Below the pieces are notes generated by a model. It searched no databases. It had not been told where the DNA came from and saw only the letters and a list, made by a program, of their open reading frames with translations. A stretch of DNA of 64,000 nt, taken from the NCBI RefSeq assembly GCF_026626885.1, contig NZ_JAPNOA010000019.1, positions 157,481 to 221,480 of the forward strand, read 5' to 3'. Shown here piece after piece: positions 1 through 7,670 of this stretch. This DNA is from Parathalassolituus penaei (GTDB lineage Bacteria; Pseudomonadota; Gammaproteobacteria; Pseudomonadales; Oceanobacteraceae). How positions within the stretch are numbered: position 1 is the stretch's first letter; each line of letters opens with the position of its first letter. Made by a program: the position numbers and the translations under genes.

Positions 1-581
1 ATAACGAACCGGATGAAGACGACAACAGTGATCCCCAGGCGGCCAGCCAGTCGAATCGTGGGCCGATGATTATCTGTGTGGATACCAGTGGCTCCATGAG
101 TGGCCCACCCATGACCGTCGCCAAGGCCGTCACCCTGTATCTGGCTGGTCAGGCCCGCGAAGAAAAACGCCCCTGTTACCTGATCAGTTACGCCACCGCG
201 GTCGAGGAGCTGGAGATTTCCAGCCAGGATAATACCGAGCAGAATCGCCAGAACCTGATGGCATTCCTGACCCGCAGTTTTGAAGGGGGCACCGACCTCA
301 ACCCGGCGCTGCTACACTCGCTGGAGTTAATGAACCAGCATCAGTACCGGCGCGCCGACCTGCTGATTATCTCCGACTTCCTGATGGCGGAATTACCGGA
401 AAGCCTGCTGGAACGCATCGAGCCGTTAAAACAGCGAGGCAACCGTTTTCATTCGCTGGTGATTGGTGAAACCTGGATGGTGGATCGAATGAAACACCTG
501 TTCGATCAGGAGTGGATCTACGATCCACACCGCAGTGAAATCCGTGAACTGCTGACCTTCAAAAACCGAGTGAGCGACTAA
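1..581 (+). CDS. viaA: ViaA-like VWA domain protein, 3' part
   Basis: The reading frame is already open at the left window edge (base 3) and ends at a stop at 581, so the N-terminal part lies outside. The visible part is a complete von Willebrand A domain. It begins with an acidic Asp/Ser-rich linker and RGPM, followed by the MIDAS motif DTSGSM, then GGTDL and an ISDF strand. This order (RGP-x-I-x-CVDTSGSM ... FxGGTDL ... ISDF) matches the C-terminal domain of E. coli ViaA. ViaA is the metal-binding partner of the MoxR-type AAA+ ATPase RavA, whose gene would be expected just upstream. Assignment to ViaA is by recalled similarity; a generic MoxR-linked VWA protein is the alternative. Confidence 0.75.
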   Translation, partial: NEPDEDDNSDPQAASQSNRGPMIICVDTSGSMSGPPMTVAKAVTLYLAGQAREEKRPCYLISYATAVEELEISSQDNTEQNRQNLMAFLTRSFEGGTDLNPALLHSLELMNQHQYRRADLLIISDFLMAELPESLLERIEPLKQRGNRFHSLVIGETWMVDRMKHLFDQEWIYDPHRSEIRELLTFKNRVSD

Positions 582-667
582 TACGTTCCGAACTTCCAGT
601 TACACTACAATTTTTGCATCCAGATAATTTTAAGGTAGTCTTGGCTGAGTATATGGGAGATATGCAT

Positions 668-832
668 ATGTCAATTTCTGAGCTCACAAAGAAAGTGCAA
701 GCCTCAGCGCACTTCAGAAGTACTGATGCGAAGCGTCAGTTGCTACGTAATGCTGGTATTTTGAACAAAAGTGGCCATTTGAGTAGCAAGTTCTCCACAG
801 CAGCCAAGCCGACCGGCACTAGTAAAGTATGA
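668..832 (+). CDS. small basic protein, possible antitoxin
   Basis: A 54-residue product is read from ATG 668, preceded by GGGAGA at suitable spacing. An in-frame TTG at 614 and ATGs at 653 and 662 lack a better ribosome site. The protein is rich in Ser, Lys and Arg (SELTKKV near the N-terminus, KRQLLRNAGIL in the middle) and has no recognised family. Its stop is one base before the ATG of the next gene, so the two are almost certainly co-translated. A short gene tightly coupled ahead of a putative toxin is the usual layout of a type II antitoxin, but that role is inferred only from position and size. Confidence 0.6.
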   Translation: MSISELTKKVQASAHFRSTDAKRQLLRNAGILNKSGHLSSKFSTAAKPTGTSKV

Positions 833-833
833 T

Positions 834-1427
834 ATGTACTCTTCAAAGCCATCCGTAGTTTATGGATTTCATGGATTAGATAGAAAAGCTGCCTTTCGGA
901 TTCTCAACGGAGAGTCCGAATTCAAACACAGTACCAATGATTACGACTGGCTAGGAACCGGCGTCTACTTCTGGGAAAACAATCTGGAGCGGGCGCGCCA
1001 ATATGCTATTGAAAACCAGCAACGAAAAGGATCAAAGATTGCGGAGCCATTTGTTCTTGGTGCAATTCTGGAGCTTGGCAACTGTCTGGATTTACTAGAT
1101 CAAAAATATAATGACTTCCTGAAAACCGTCTACACCCAGCTCAAAGAAGATTTGGATGCTCTTGGCGAACCTCTACCCGTGAACAGCGGCTTTGGCGCTA
1201 GTGACTTTGACTTCAAAAAACGCCAACTAGACTGCGCCGTCATACGCTACGCCTGTGAGTTGGCAAAAAATGAGGGAGAGGACTTCGATTCAGTGCGAGC
1301 CCCTTTTATTGAAGGTGAGCCCCTCTATCCTGGAGCCAAATTTCATACGAATAATCATATTCAAATTGCGGTGATCAATCCTGATTGCATCAAAGGAATT
1401 TTTATTCCCAGAGAGAAGAGTCGCTAG
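834..1427 (+). CDS. putative ADP-ribosyltransferase-fold toxin (uncharacterised family)
   Basis: A 197-residue soluble protein. Residues 10-14 (YGFHG) resemble the first ART/PARP motif with the nicotinamide-binding His (H13). Residues 41-48 (GTGVYFWE) resemble the G-x-Y-F second motif with Tyr (Y45). The C-terminal block at 170-192 (NHIQIAV then NP-CIKG-F-P) would be the last strand, where PARPs carry Glu; here Gln occupies that place. I recall similar uncharacterised bacterial proteins with DWLG-G-YFWE and NHIQI-V-NP-CIKG blocks, but no named family. The gene is coupled to the small upstream gene, is visibly AT-richer than its neighbours, and its last 26 bp overlap the convergent ABC ATPase gene. 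ART fold and toxin role are inferences. Confidence 0.7.
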   Translation: MYSSKPSVVYGFHGLDRKAAFRILNGESEFKHSTNDYDWLGTGVYFWENNLERARQYAIENQQRKGSKIAEPFVLGAILELGNCLDLLDQKYNDFLKTVYTQLKEDLDALGEPLPVNSGFGASDFDFKKRQLDCAVIRYACELAKNEGEDFDSVRAPFIEGEPLYPGAKFHTNNHIQIAVINPDCIKGIFIPREKSR

Positions 1428-2166
1428 CAACAACCTTTCCAGCCAGCAAACCCGGATATTCACCCAGCAGGCGGGTTTTCCACTCGGCCACATCCAAATC
1501 AGAGCGCGGGCGCGGTAATTCCACCGGCTGATCCAGAATCAGAGACCCAGGTGCCGCCGACAGAAACAGCACTCGATCCGCCAGGCGAATGGCCTCGTCA
1601 AAATCATGGGTAACAAACAGCACCGTCGGCTGGTGTTCCAGCCACAAGGCTTCGAGCATGCCGCGCAGATGTTCAGCGGTTGGCAGGTCCAGCGACACAA
1701 ACGGCTCATCCAGCAACAACAGCTCGGGTTGGGCCAGAAAAGCCCGGGCGATACTCACCCGCTTCTGCATCCCGCCTGACAAGGTACGGGGATACTGCTC
1801 ACCCTTGCCGTGCAGACCAACACGCTCCAGCATCCGCTCAATTTCACCAGCGGAACGCTCGGGTGCCGTCAGCTGCAGGTTGTTGAATACGGTCAGCCAC
1901 GGCAACAGGCGAGGCTGCTGGAAGATATACCCAAGACGGCAATCGGGCTGACGGCCGATCACAGGCTGGTCATTCACCGAAATACTGCCCGCCACACTGG
2001 CTTCCAGCCCGGCGATCATATTCAGCAAAGTGGTTTTGCCGGTGCCGGATGGCCCGACCAGAGCCACAAACTGACCCGCGGGAATCTGGGCACGAATCGT
2101 CCCCAACACCGTCTGCTGGCTGTTGGCATAACGTTTTTCAGCAAGCGCCAGCTCAAGCCTGACCAT
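1402..2166 (-). CDS. NitT/TauT-type ABC transporter ATP-binding protein
   Basis: A 254-residue ATPase of the SsuB/TauB class. It shows Walker A (GPSGTGKTT), a Q-loop, the signature LSGGMQKR, Walker B (LLLLDEP) and the switch His (VTHD). The ATG at 2166 is preferred to the GTG at 2172 because GAGG lies five bases before it. It overlaps the permease gene by 14 bp and is the third gene of the operon. It should energise import of a small organic or inorganic solute; the substrate cannot be told from sequence. Its 3' end overlaps the convergent toxin-like gene. Confidence 0.93.
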   Translation of the reverse strand: MVRLELALAEKRYANSQQTVLGTIRAQIPAGQFVALVGPSGTGKTTLLNMIAGLEASVAGSISVNDQPVIGRQPDCRLGYIFQQPRLLPWLTVFNNLQLTAPERSAGEIERMLERVGLHGKGEQYPRTLSGGMQKRVSIARAFLAQPELLLLDEPFVSLDLPTAEHLRGMLEALWLEHQPTVLFVTHDFDEAIRLADRVLFLSAAPGSLILDQPVELPRPRSDLDVAEWKTRLLGEYPGLLAGKVVASDSSLWE

Positions 2167-2926
2167 AACCACCTCGGGCGATATAACGATCCAGCGGGCG
2201 CATGATAATGGCCTCGATCAGCAGGATCACCACGGCAAACGCCAGGGTATACGCCAGGATGCTGGCAATATCGAAGAACTGGAAAAAGGTGCCAAGCTGG
2301 AAACCAACCCCGTCACTGCGCCCCAGCAACTCGACCACCAGCACAATCTTCCAGATCAGTGACAAGCCGGACCGGGCCGCCGCCATCATAAAGGGATACA
2401 ACTGCGGTAAATACACGCGGAAGAAATACACGGCGGGCGACACGCGGTACACCTGTGCCACTTCCAGCAACTGGCGATCCACAATACGCGCACCTTCACG
2501 CACCATCACCACCACGGTCGGAATCTTGTTGATGGCCACCGCCGCCACTGCAGCCGCTTCGGTCAGACCAAACCAGATATAACAGAGCAGAATGGTCACC
2601 AGCGCTGGCACGTTCAAGGCAATCACCAGCAGGGCGTCACCGGCCAGATTCACACGCCGGAACGCGCCCATCAGAATACCAATCACCACTCCCAGCAGCA
2701 TGGCCATGGCAAAACTGACCAGCACCCGTAGCAGGGTTACGCCCAGATGGTGCAGCAGATTGCCGTGACTCAGATGCCCATACAGGCTGTCAAGCACGGC
2801 CAGAAATCCCGGCAGGTTACTGCTGTTGAGCACCCATGCCGTGATTTCCCATGCCGTCAGCACCAGCAACAGCGGAATAACACTCCACAAAACCCGTTGC
2901 AGAGACGTTTCAGCCGTTACGGTCAT
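2153..2926 (-). CDS. NitT/TauT-type ABC transporter permease
   Basis: A 257-residue inner-membrane protein with about six hydrophobic segments and a BPD_transp_1-type core. The cytoplasmic EAA-like loop is recognisable around EVAQVYRVSPAVYFFRVYLPQL. The start codon overlaps the stop of the binding-protein gene by four bases (ATGA), and its own 3' end overlaps the ATPase gene, so the three genes form one translationally coupled unit. SsuC/TauC-like permeases have this length. Confidence 0.92.
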   Translation of the reverse strand: MTVTAETSLQRVLWSVIPLLLVLTAWEITAWVLNSSNLPGFLAVLDSLYGHLSHGNLLHHLGVTLLRVLVSFAMAMLLGVVIGILMGAFRRVNLAGDALLVIALNVPALVTILLCYIWFGLTEAAAVAAVAINKIPTVVVMVREGARIVDRQLLEVAQVYRVSPAVYFFRVYLPQLYPFMMAAARSGLSLIWKIVLVVELLGRSDGVGFQLGTFFQFFDIASILAYTLAFAVVILLIEAIIMRPLDRYIARGGYGQA

Positions 2927-3942
2927 TGAGCATCCTTCAACACACCAGCCTTCACCAACCCCGAGCCCGATGCCATCAGGAACATGGATGTATCCAGGGT
3001 TTGCGCACCACCGGTCAGCTCCTGACCACCTTCCGCAGCAAAGATACTGTACAGCTGCTGCAGAGCGGCAACCTGTTCAGCCCCAAACGCGGCCTGCACA
3101 CTCGCGCGGTATTCATCGCGCAGGGCAACAAAAATTCCGTCGTTTTCGGCCTGGGTCAGGGGTTTGATACGAAGCCACTCGTCATCCGAGGTTTGCAGAA
3201 TCTGGCGAGCTTCAGCGGATGCCAGCAGGAAGCGGTTAAGCACATCGCCCTGGCTCTGGGCGTAACGGTCGGCGAAGACCCACCCCAGTAATGGCACCTG
3301 GGTGTGGATACCGAGCCCGGCCAGAGCGTCATGAATCGACACCAGAGGTTTGAATCCCGCCGCTTTCAAACGCGCGCCAAAGTGCCAGAAGTTGAGAGTT
3401 GCTGGCAGCTTGCCGTCTTCCATCATCTTGTTGAGCAGTGGTGGCGCGGCATAAACCGGCTCAACGGTTTTGGCCAGATCCAGACCGGCGGATTTTTTGC
3501 TCCAGGCCTGCAACATCAGCCAGCTTTTATCCACAGGGCCACCCGCCACCCCCAGTTGTTTACCCTTGAGATCGGCCAGTGACGTTGCGCTGGCATCCGG
3601 CTGGACATAAAGAGCACCAGCAGCGGCGGAGACCGGCGAAAAACCGTACATACGCTGGTCATGACGCTGGCGGTTAACCCATACCCAGTCACTGTAGATC
3701 AGATCCACCGCACCACTTTGCAACGCCACCGGCGCGGCGTTATTGGCAGCAACTGGCGTTACCTGCAATTCAAACTGGTACTTTTTATCCAGCCCATGCT
3801 GCTGGATCACATCCATTTCCCAGTTCACCGTACCAAACTGCAGAACCGCCACCCGCACCACAGGTGTTTCGGCTGCGACCACACCACTCACCAGCAGCAA
3901 GGACCACAGGCACACAGAAAAGAGAGTTTTGAAACGCTTCAT
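2923..3942 (-). CDS. ABC transporter periplasmic substrate-binding protein
   Basis: A 339-residue protein starting at MKRFKTLF. The open frame extends further upstream, but the residues there are not signal-peptide-like, whereas MKRF gives a standard Sec signal ending near VVAAE. The body is a type II periplasmic binding fold of the NMT1/TauA-like class (VRVAVLQFGT, ADLKGKQLGV). First gene of the operon with the permease and ATPase. The ligand is unknown; nitrate/taurine-type systems are the closest class in architecture, and a link to organic-acid or alcohol metabolism cannot be excluded. Confidence 0.88.
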   Translation of the reverse strand: MKRFKTLFSVCLWSLLLVSGVVAAETPVVRVAVLQFGTVNWEMDVIQQHGLDKKYQFELQVTPVAANNAAPVALQSGAVDLIYSDWVWVNRQRHDQRMYGFSPVSAAAGALYVQPDASATSLADLKGKQLGVAGGPVDKSWLMLQAWSKKSAGLDLAKTVEPVYAAPPLLNKMMEDGKLPATLNFWHFGARLKAAGFKPLVSIHDALAGLGIHTQVPLLGWVFADRYAQSQGDVLNRFLLASAEARQILQTSDDEWLRIKPLTQAENDGIFVALRDEYRASVQAAFGAEQVAALQQLYSIFAAEGGQELTGGAQTLDTSMFLMASGSGLVKAGVLKDAQ

Positions 3943-4310
3943 ATTGTTATCGTTCTTGTTGGTTGGGCAGACAAGGCCAATCAACAGCTGCCGCAGACAC
4001 CATCCCGGATGCCGTTGTTGTTCGTATAGTTTGTATATATGCCCGGCCCTCAAACAACAATGCGAGCGACTACTTCTTTGGATGGATAACCCTACGCCTT
4101 AGGGACAGTGACGCTTAAACCGCAGCCGAAAACCGGCAAATCCGAAGGCAAAACCCTGCTGTAAACAGTATTTCTTTTGCAGCAACAAACATTTCAATGA
4201 CACTTTAAAGACACTTCTTTTAAATTTTCATTAACCTCGGTTAGTATCGCGCGGCTTGAACGGGCGCTGTACATATTCCATCCAACCAGCCCGTTAAACG
4301 TGGAAATTGT
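3943..4310. other. divergent intergenic region, 368 bp
   Basis: This region separates the ABC operon (minus) from the sulfatase-fold enzyme (plus). A small perfect hairpin CCCTA-N5-TAGGG lies at 4090-4104 and a 7-bp inverted repeat AACGGGC...GCCCGTT at about 4259-4297. The part at 4180-4250 is AT-rich and a natural place for promoters. I see no convincing gene, RNA or named operator. Confidence 0.5.
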
Positions 4311-5987
4311 ATGCCGCATCACCTCAGCTCACGCCTGCTGTCGTTACTGAAACACCTGCTGATTGCCACCCTGTGTGCTGCAGCGCTGTTCACTCTCGAC
4401 TATCTGTATATCCAGCTGGTGCGCCCGGACCTGATCGATCGTTTTACCGGCTGGAAAGCCACCGACGCGTTCTGGTTTGTGTTTGGCCTGATGCTGGCCG
4501 CGACCTACGCTCCCAAACGCCTGGTGCTGATCCTGTTTGGTTCGCTGGCACTGATTCACACCTCCGAGTTTGGTTACCTGAGTTATTTCGGGGTGTTTTT
4601 TGGCCCCTACGACATCTGGGCGCTGTTTTTTGAGCTGGAAGATACTTTCAAGGTGGTGGTCGCCGAACCGGCTCGTATCCTGCCATTTGCTCTGGCCACC
4701 GGCGTGTTATGGGGGCTGGTGTTATACCTGTTGGGATTACCCAAACGCCCGGCCAATGGCTGGGTCTCAGGCATTATCATGACCCTGCTGTTTTCGGTGC
4801 CGGCGATCCAGCTGTACGGCACCAACAAGGATTATTTCCGCCCGAGTTACAGCTATCACTCGCTGCATAACTCGCTGTTCACGCTGAATTATTTTCTCGC
4901 AGGCGTGCTGCCGGAGCAGCTGATCAAAAAGAAAGGCAAGGAGTACGCCCCGTACGAGCTGCTGTCGAGCAACATCGATCCAGTCAACACCGTGGTGCTG
5001 ATTGTGGGTGAAAGTGTCAATCCGGCGCAGCTGCAGATTACCGGCGCCGAGGTCGAAACCACACCATACCTGCAAGTGATGAAAGACCGTGGTGAAATCG
5101 AAACCGGTTACGCGGTGTCATCTGCCACTACCACCCAGATTGCCAGCGGTATGCTGCTGAACGTGATTTACGAACCGGATAACCCGGCGCAGTACATTTC
5201 ACGCGAAACCAACCTGTTCCGCCTAGCCCATCAGCAGGGTTACCGCACCCATTACATCACCACCCAGAAAACCCAGAGCATGTCGTATTACTACTACGAC
5301 AGCAGCATCGATACCTATCTGGATTACGACTCGATGCAGGAGCGTAAAACCCATGGTGATCGCCGGATTCTGGAAACCATCAAGGCCCTGAAACTGGACT
5401 ACCACCAGAAGAACTTCCTGGTGCTGCAGCATCGCAACGCACACATTCCTTATGTGGATAACTACCCGGCCGAGTACGAACGTTTCAAACCGGCCAACAG
5501 CAGCTTCCGCGAAACCAGCCTGGCCCAGTACCGCAACAGCCTGCTGTATTTCGATTACACCATGGCCGAACTGATCAACTACCTGAAAGATCAGGTGCCG
5601 GGTCAGGTGGCGCTGTTTTATGTGTCGGACCACAGTGAGCTGATGGGCGAAGACGGCCTGTATGGCCACCGTACCCTGACACCCGCAATTGCCCGCGTGC
5701 CTTTTATCTCCTACACCAAGGGAATCGACGACGAGGTCAAACAGCAGCTGTATTACCGCAGCGAGTGCCTGCCGACCCACTTCAACGTAGCGCGTTCAGT
5801 CGCCCAGCTGTTGGGGATCAACATTCACGACCCCAACTATCAGGCCGGTATCACTTACACCAACAGTCTGGATATCAATGGCAGTCAGGGCTTCCTGACC
5901 CTGAACCTCGCCAAGGACCTGAAAGACTACGGTTGTGTACCCAATAACGTCGCCCAGCAACCTGCAGATGTGGAACCGAAACAATAG
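4311..5987 (+). CDS. phosphoethanolamine transferase-like sulfatase-fold membrane enzyme
   Basis: A 558-residue protein with an N-terminal membrane part (about five segments in residues 1-170) and a periplasmic alkaline-phosphatase/sulfatase domain. The domain contains VLIVGES near residue 230 (metal-binding Glu), a Thr-rich SSATTTQIASGM block where EptA-type enzymes have the nucleophilic Thr, and FYVSDHSELMGEDGLYGH with the C-terminal metal ligands. EptA/CptA-family enzymes move phosphoethanolamine from phosphatidylethanolamine onto lipid A or core sugars. The acceptor here is unknown. The gene stands alone, divergent from the ABC operon. Confidence 0.85.
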   Translation: MPHHLSSRLLSLLKHLLIATLCAAALFTLDYLYIQLVRPDLIDRFTGWKATDAFWFVFGLMLAATYAPKRLVLILFGSLALIHTSEFGYLSYFGVFFGPYDIWALFFELEDTFKVVVAEPARILPFALATGVLWGLVLYLLGLPKRPANGWVSGIIMTLLFSVPAIQLYGTNKDYFRPSYSYHSLHNSLFTLNYFLAGVLPEQLIKKKGKEYAPYELLSSNIDPVNTVVLIVGESVNPAQLQITGAEVETTPYLQVMKDRGEIETGYAVSSATTTQIASGMLLNVIYEPDNPAQYISRETNLFRLAHQQGYRTHYITTQKTQSMSYYYYDSSIDTYLDYDSMQERKTHGDRRILETIKALKLDYHQKNFLVLQHRNAHIPYVDNYPAEYERFKPANSSFRETSLAQYRNSLLYFDYTMAELINYLKDQVPGQVALFYVSDHSELMGEDGLYGHRTLTPAIARVPFISYTKGIDDEVKQQLYYRSECLPTHFNVARSVAQLLGINIHDPNYQAGITYTNSLDINGSQGFLTLNLAKDLKDYGCVPNNVAQQPADVEPKQ

Positions 5988-6084
5988 GGTTATCGAATAA
6001 TCTTCACCGCTTCTGTGCTGCGGGTCATCGTCATCCTCTGCCAGAAACGGCACACTGCGCGTTTTTTCGGATACGGACATCCTG

Positions 6085-6390
6085 ATGCCAGCAAACCACC
6101 GCTTTTGCATAACCCAGCGCCAGCCGGAACCAAAACCTATCAAACCAACAGGTTCGTCTCACCCCCGAACCAACGGCTGGCGCGCCCGCATCAATCGTAA
6201 TGACGGGCGCTGGTTACAGGTCGATAACCGCGATCTGAAACGCACTGAAGCACTGGGGCTCGGACTGCTGCCGATAGGCGTGGTGTTATTGCCAGGTGTG
6301 ATTCCCGCCCTGCATCTGCCGCTGGCACTGCCCATGCTGATCCTGCTGGGCAGCGCAGCCTTGTTGCTGTGGAATCTTTATCGACGCTAA
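6085..6390 (+). CDS. small membrane protein, hypothetical
   Basis: A 101-residue frame with G+C-rich, codon-like composition. The second half has two closely spaced hydrophobic stretches (about residues 57-95) ending in LWNLYRR, suggesting a hairpin in the inner membrane with a basic end inside. The first about 30 residues are Pro- and Thr-rich and may not be translated, so the true start could be later. It follows the phosphoethanolamine transferase-like gene by 97 bp on the same strand. No family recognised. Confidence 0.45.
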   Translation: MPANHRFCITQRQPEPKPIKPTGSSHPRTNGWRARINRNDGRWLQVDNRDLKRTEALGLGLLPIGVVLLPGVIPALHLPLALPMLILLGSAALLLWNLYRR

Positions 6391-6408
6391 TTCGACGCGA
6401 AGGCGTGA

Positions 6409-6684
6409 TTAATCCACGACGGATTCAGGCGCAGCTACTGTTGAATGCAACGCCCGATACAACTCCCACAGCTGCTGTTTTTCCAGCCAGAACATGGGCG
6501 TGGTATTAAACTGCGCCGCCAGTTTGAGAGCGGTGTCGGCGCTGATGGCCCGTTGGCCGTTAACGATTTCATTCACTCGCCGACGAGAGATACCAAGGAT
6601 TCGGGACAGGTCACTCTGGGAAATATTGAGCGGCACCAGATAACAGCGCTGCAGGAAGACACCCGGATGTTCGGGCTTGCGCAT
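6409..6684 (-). CDS. HigA-family Xre-type regulator
   Basis: A 91-residue protein beginning MRKPEHPGVFLQ, the usual opening of HigA/VapI antitoxins, followed by a helix-turn-helix (SQSDLSRILGISRRRVNEIVNGQRAI split over residues 23-48) and the family tail PMFWLEKQQLWELY. The frame can be extended to a TTG at 6756, adding 24 atypical residues; neither start has a clear ribosome site. No HigB-like RNase gene lies next to it, so this is a solitary regulator or a leftover of a toxin-antitoxin module. Confidence 0.8.
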   Translation of the reverse strand: MRKPEHPGVFLQRCYLVPLNISQSDLSRILGISRRRVNEIVNGQRAISADTALKLAAQFNTTPMFWLEKQQLWELYRALHSTVAAPESVVD

Positions 6685-6765
6685 GGCGTGAGAGAAGGTC
6701 CGGCGTAATGGCGAAACCGGCGCGGTCGGAAGGGGCTGTGGGTTAGCGGTTACCAAGGGTTTGGC

Positions 6766-6795
6766 CCTGTGTTTTGAATCCCTGTGTTTTGAATC
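6766..6795. repeat. 15-bp direct tandem repeat, two copies
   Basis: CCTGTGTTTTGAATC occurs twice head to tail at 6766-6780 and 6781-6795, between the HigA-like gene and the hydrogenase operon terminator. No function is evident. Confidence 0.8.
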
Positions 6796-6853
6796 CGTGT
6801 GAAACCTGCGTTGTGCATCCCTGTTTTGCTCCTGTTATACACACCATGGGTTC

Positions 6854-6886
6854 AAAACGGGCCTGTGGAAAAACACCTACAGACCC
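6854..6886 (-). terminator. probable terminator of the hyaABC operon
   Basis: On the minus strand GGGTCTGT and ACAGGCCC form an 8-bp stem (one G-T pair) around a 12-base T-rich loop, followed by GTTTTG. It lies just past the hyaC stop codon. The T-run is short, so termination may be weak. Confidence 0.5.
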
Positions 6887-6896
6887 GCGCCAGACG

Positions 6897-7619
6897 TTAA
6901 TCCGGCTTGTCATCCTTGAACATACGCCAGCCACCCACCATGGTGGAGATCAACGATTGCCGCGACATGATGTCTTCGCGGATCGCTACGTACACGTGGA
7001 TCATCACAAACGTGATGATGTACCACATGCCGAGGTGGTGCCAGGTATGCACGTCCTGGCTCTGGCCCATCATGGGAATCACCCAGCCAAACCAGTTATT
7101 GGCCCAGCTGCCCGCACCGGTGCCTTCGCCGTAGAGGGCAAAGCCGGTCACAATCATGAAAATAATGCCCACCACAAAAATACCGAACATCGCCAGTTGC
7201 CCCAGCGGGTTATGGCCAATGTATTTTTTCGGCACCTTTTCCAGAAACAGATACCAGCGCAGCTCGTGATACGCCTCCTGCCACCAGCGTTTTTTATGCA
7301 ATGGCACCAGGAACAGTTCACGGGCGTGGTGGTTACCCACAATCGCCCAATAAATGCGTCCAACAAACGCAATCGCCAGCACGTAACCGGCGGCAAAATG
7401 GGCAAAGCGGATATACCCCATCAGAAAGTGATCACTGGCCTCACCCGGCATGGTGGGCAGTGGCGATCCGATAAAATAGCCGCTGATACACAGGGTGATC
7501 ACACACAACACGGTCACCCAGTGCCACAAACGTAACGGCGCTTCATACACGTACACCGCGGTCTGGCGGCGCACTTGCTCGCCCGGCTGGGCAAGCGTTT
7601 GCGAAACCTGTTCAGTCAT
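6897..7619 (-). CDS. hyaC: [NiFe] hydrogenase cytochrome b subunit
   Basis: A 240-residue integral membrane protein of the HyaC/HoxZ/HupC family that passes electrons from the periplasmic hydrogenase to the quinone pool. ATG 7619 is chosen because GGAGGACAGCT precedes it. YEAPLRLWHWVTVL, HFAAGYVLAIAFVGRIYW and TWHHLGMWYIITFVMIHVY contain the histidines expected to bind two b hemes. There are about four transmembrane helices. It is the third gene of hyaABC, 51 bp after hyaB. Confidence 0.95.
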   Translation of the reverse strand: MTEQVSQTLAQPGEQVRRQTAVYVYEAPLRLWHWVTVLCVITLCISGYFIGSPLPTMPGEASDHFLMGYIRFAHFAAGYVLAIAFVGRIYWAIVGNHHARELFLVPLHKKRWWQEAYHELRWYLFLEKVPKKYIGHNPLGQLAMFGIFVVGIIFMIVTGFALYGEGTGAGSWANNWFGWVIPMMGQSQDVHTWHHLGMWYIITFVMIHVYVAIREDIMSRQSLISTMVGGWRMFKDDKPD

Positions 7620-7670
7620 AGCTGTCCTCCGGCCGACAGCCACCACTCAGGGCGGTAGCTGCCGTTTTGA

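Noticed and set aside
4020..4110. Riboswitch in the leader of the ABC operon
   Set aside because: Only a single short hairpin is visible; none of the conserved riboswitch cores I know could be matched.
6409..6684. Complete HigBA toxin-antitoxin module
   Set aside because: No HigB-like gene on either side; only the HigA-like regulator is present.
6774..7535. 253-residue plus-strand ORF opposite hyaC
   Set aside because: It is the antisense shadow of a well-supported cytochrome b gene and begins in a tandem repeat; His-rich composition reflects the complementary strand.
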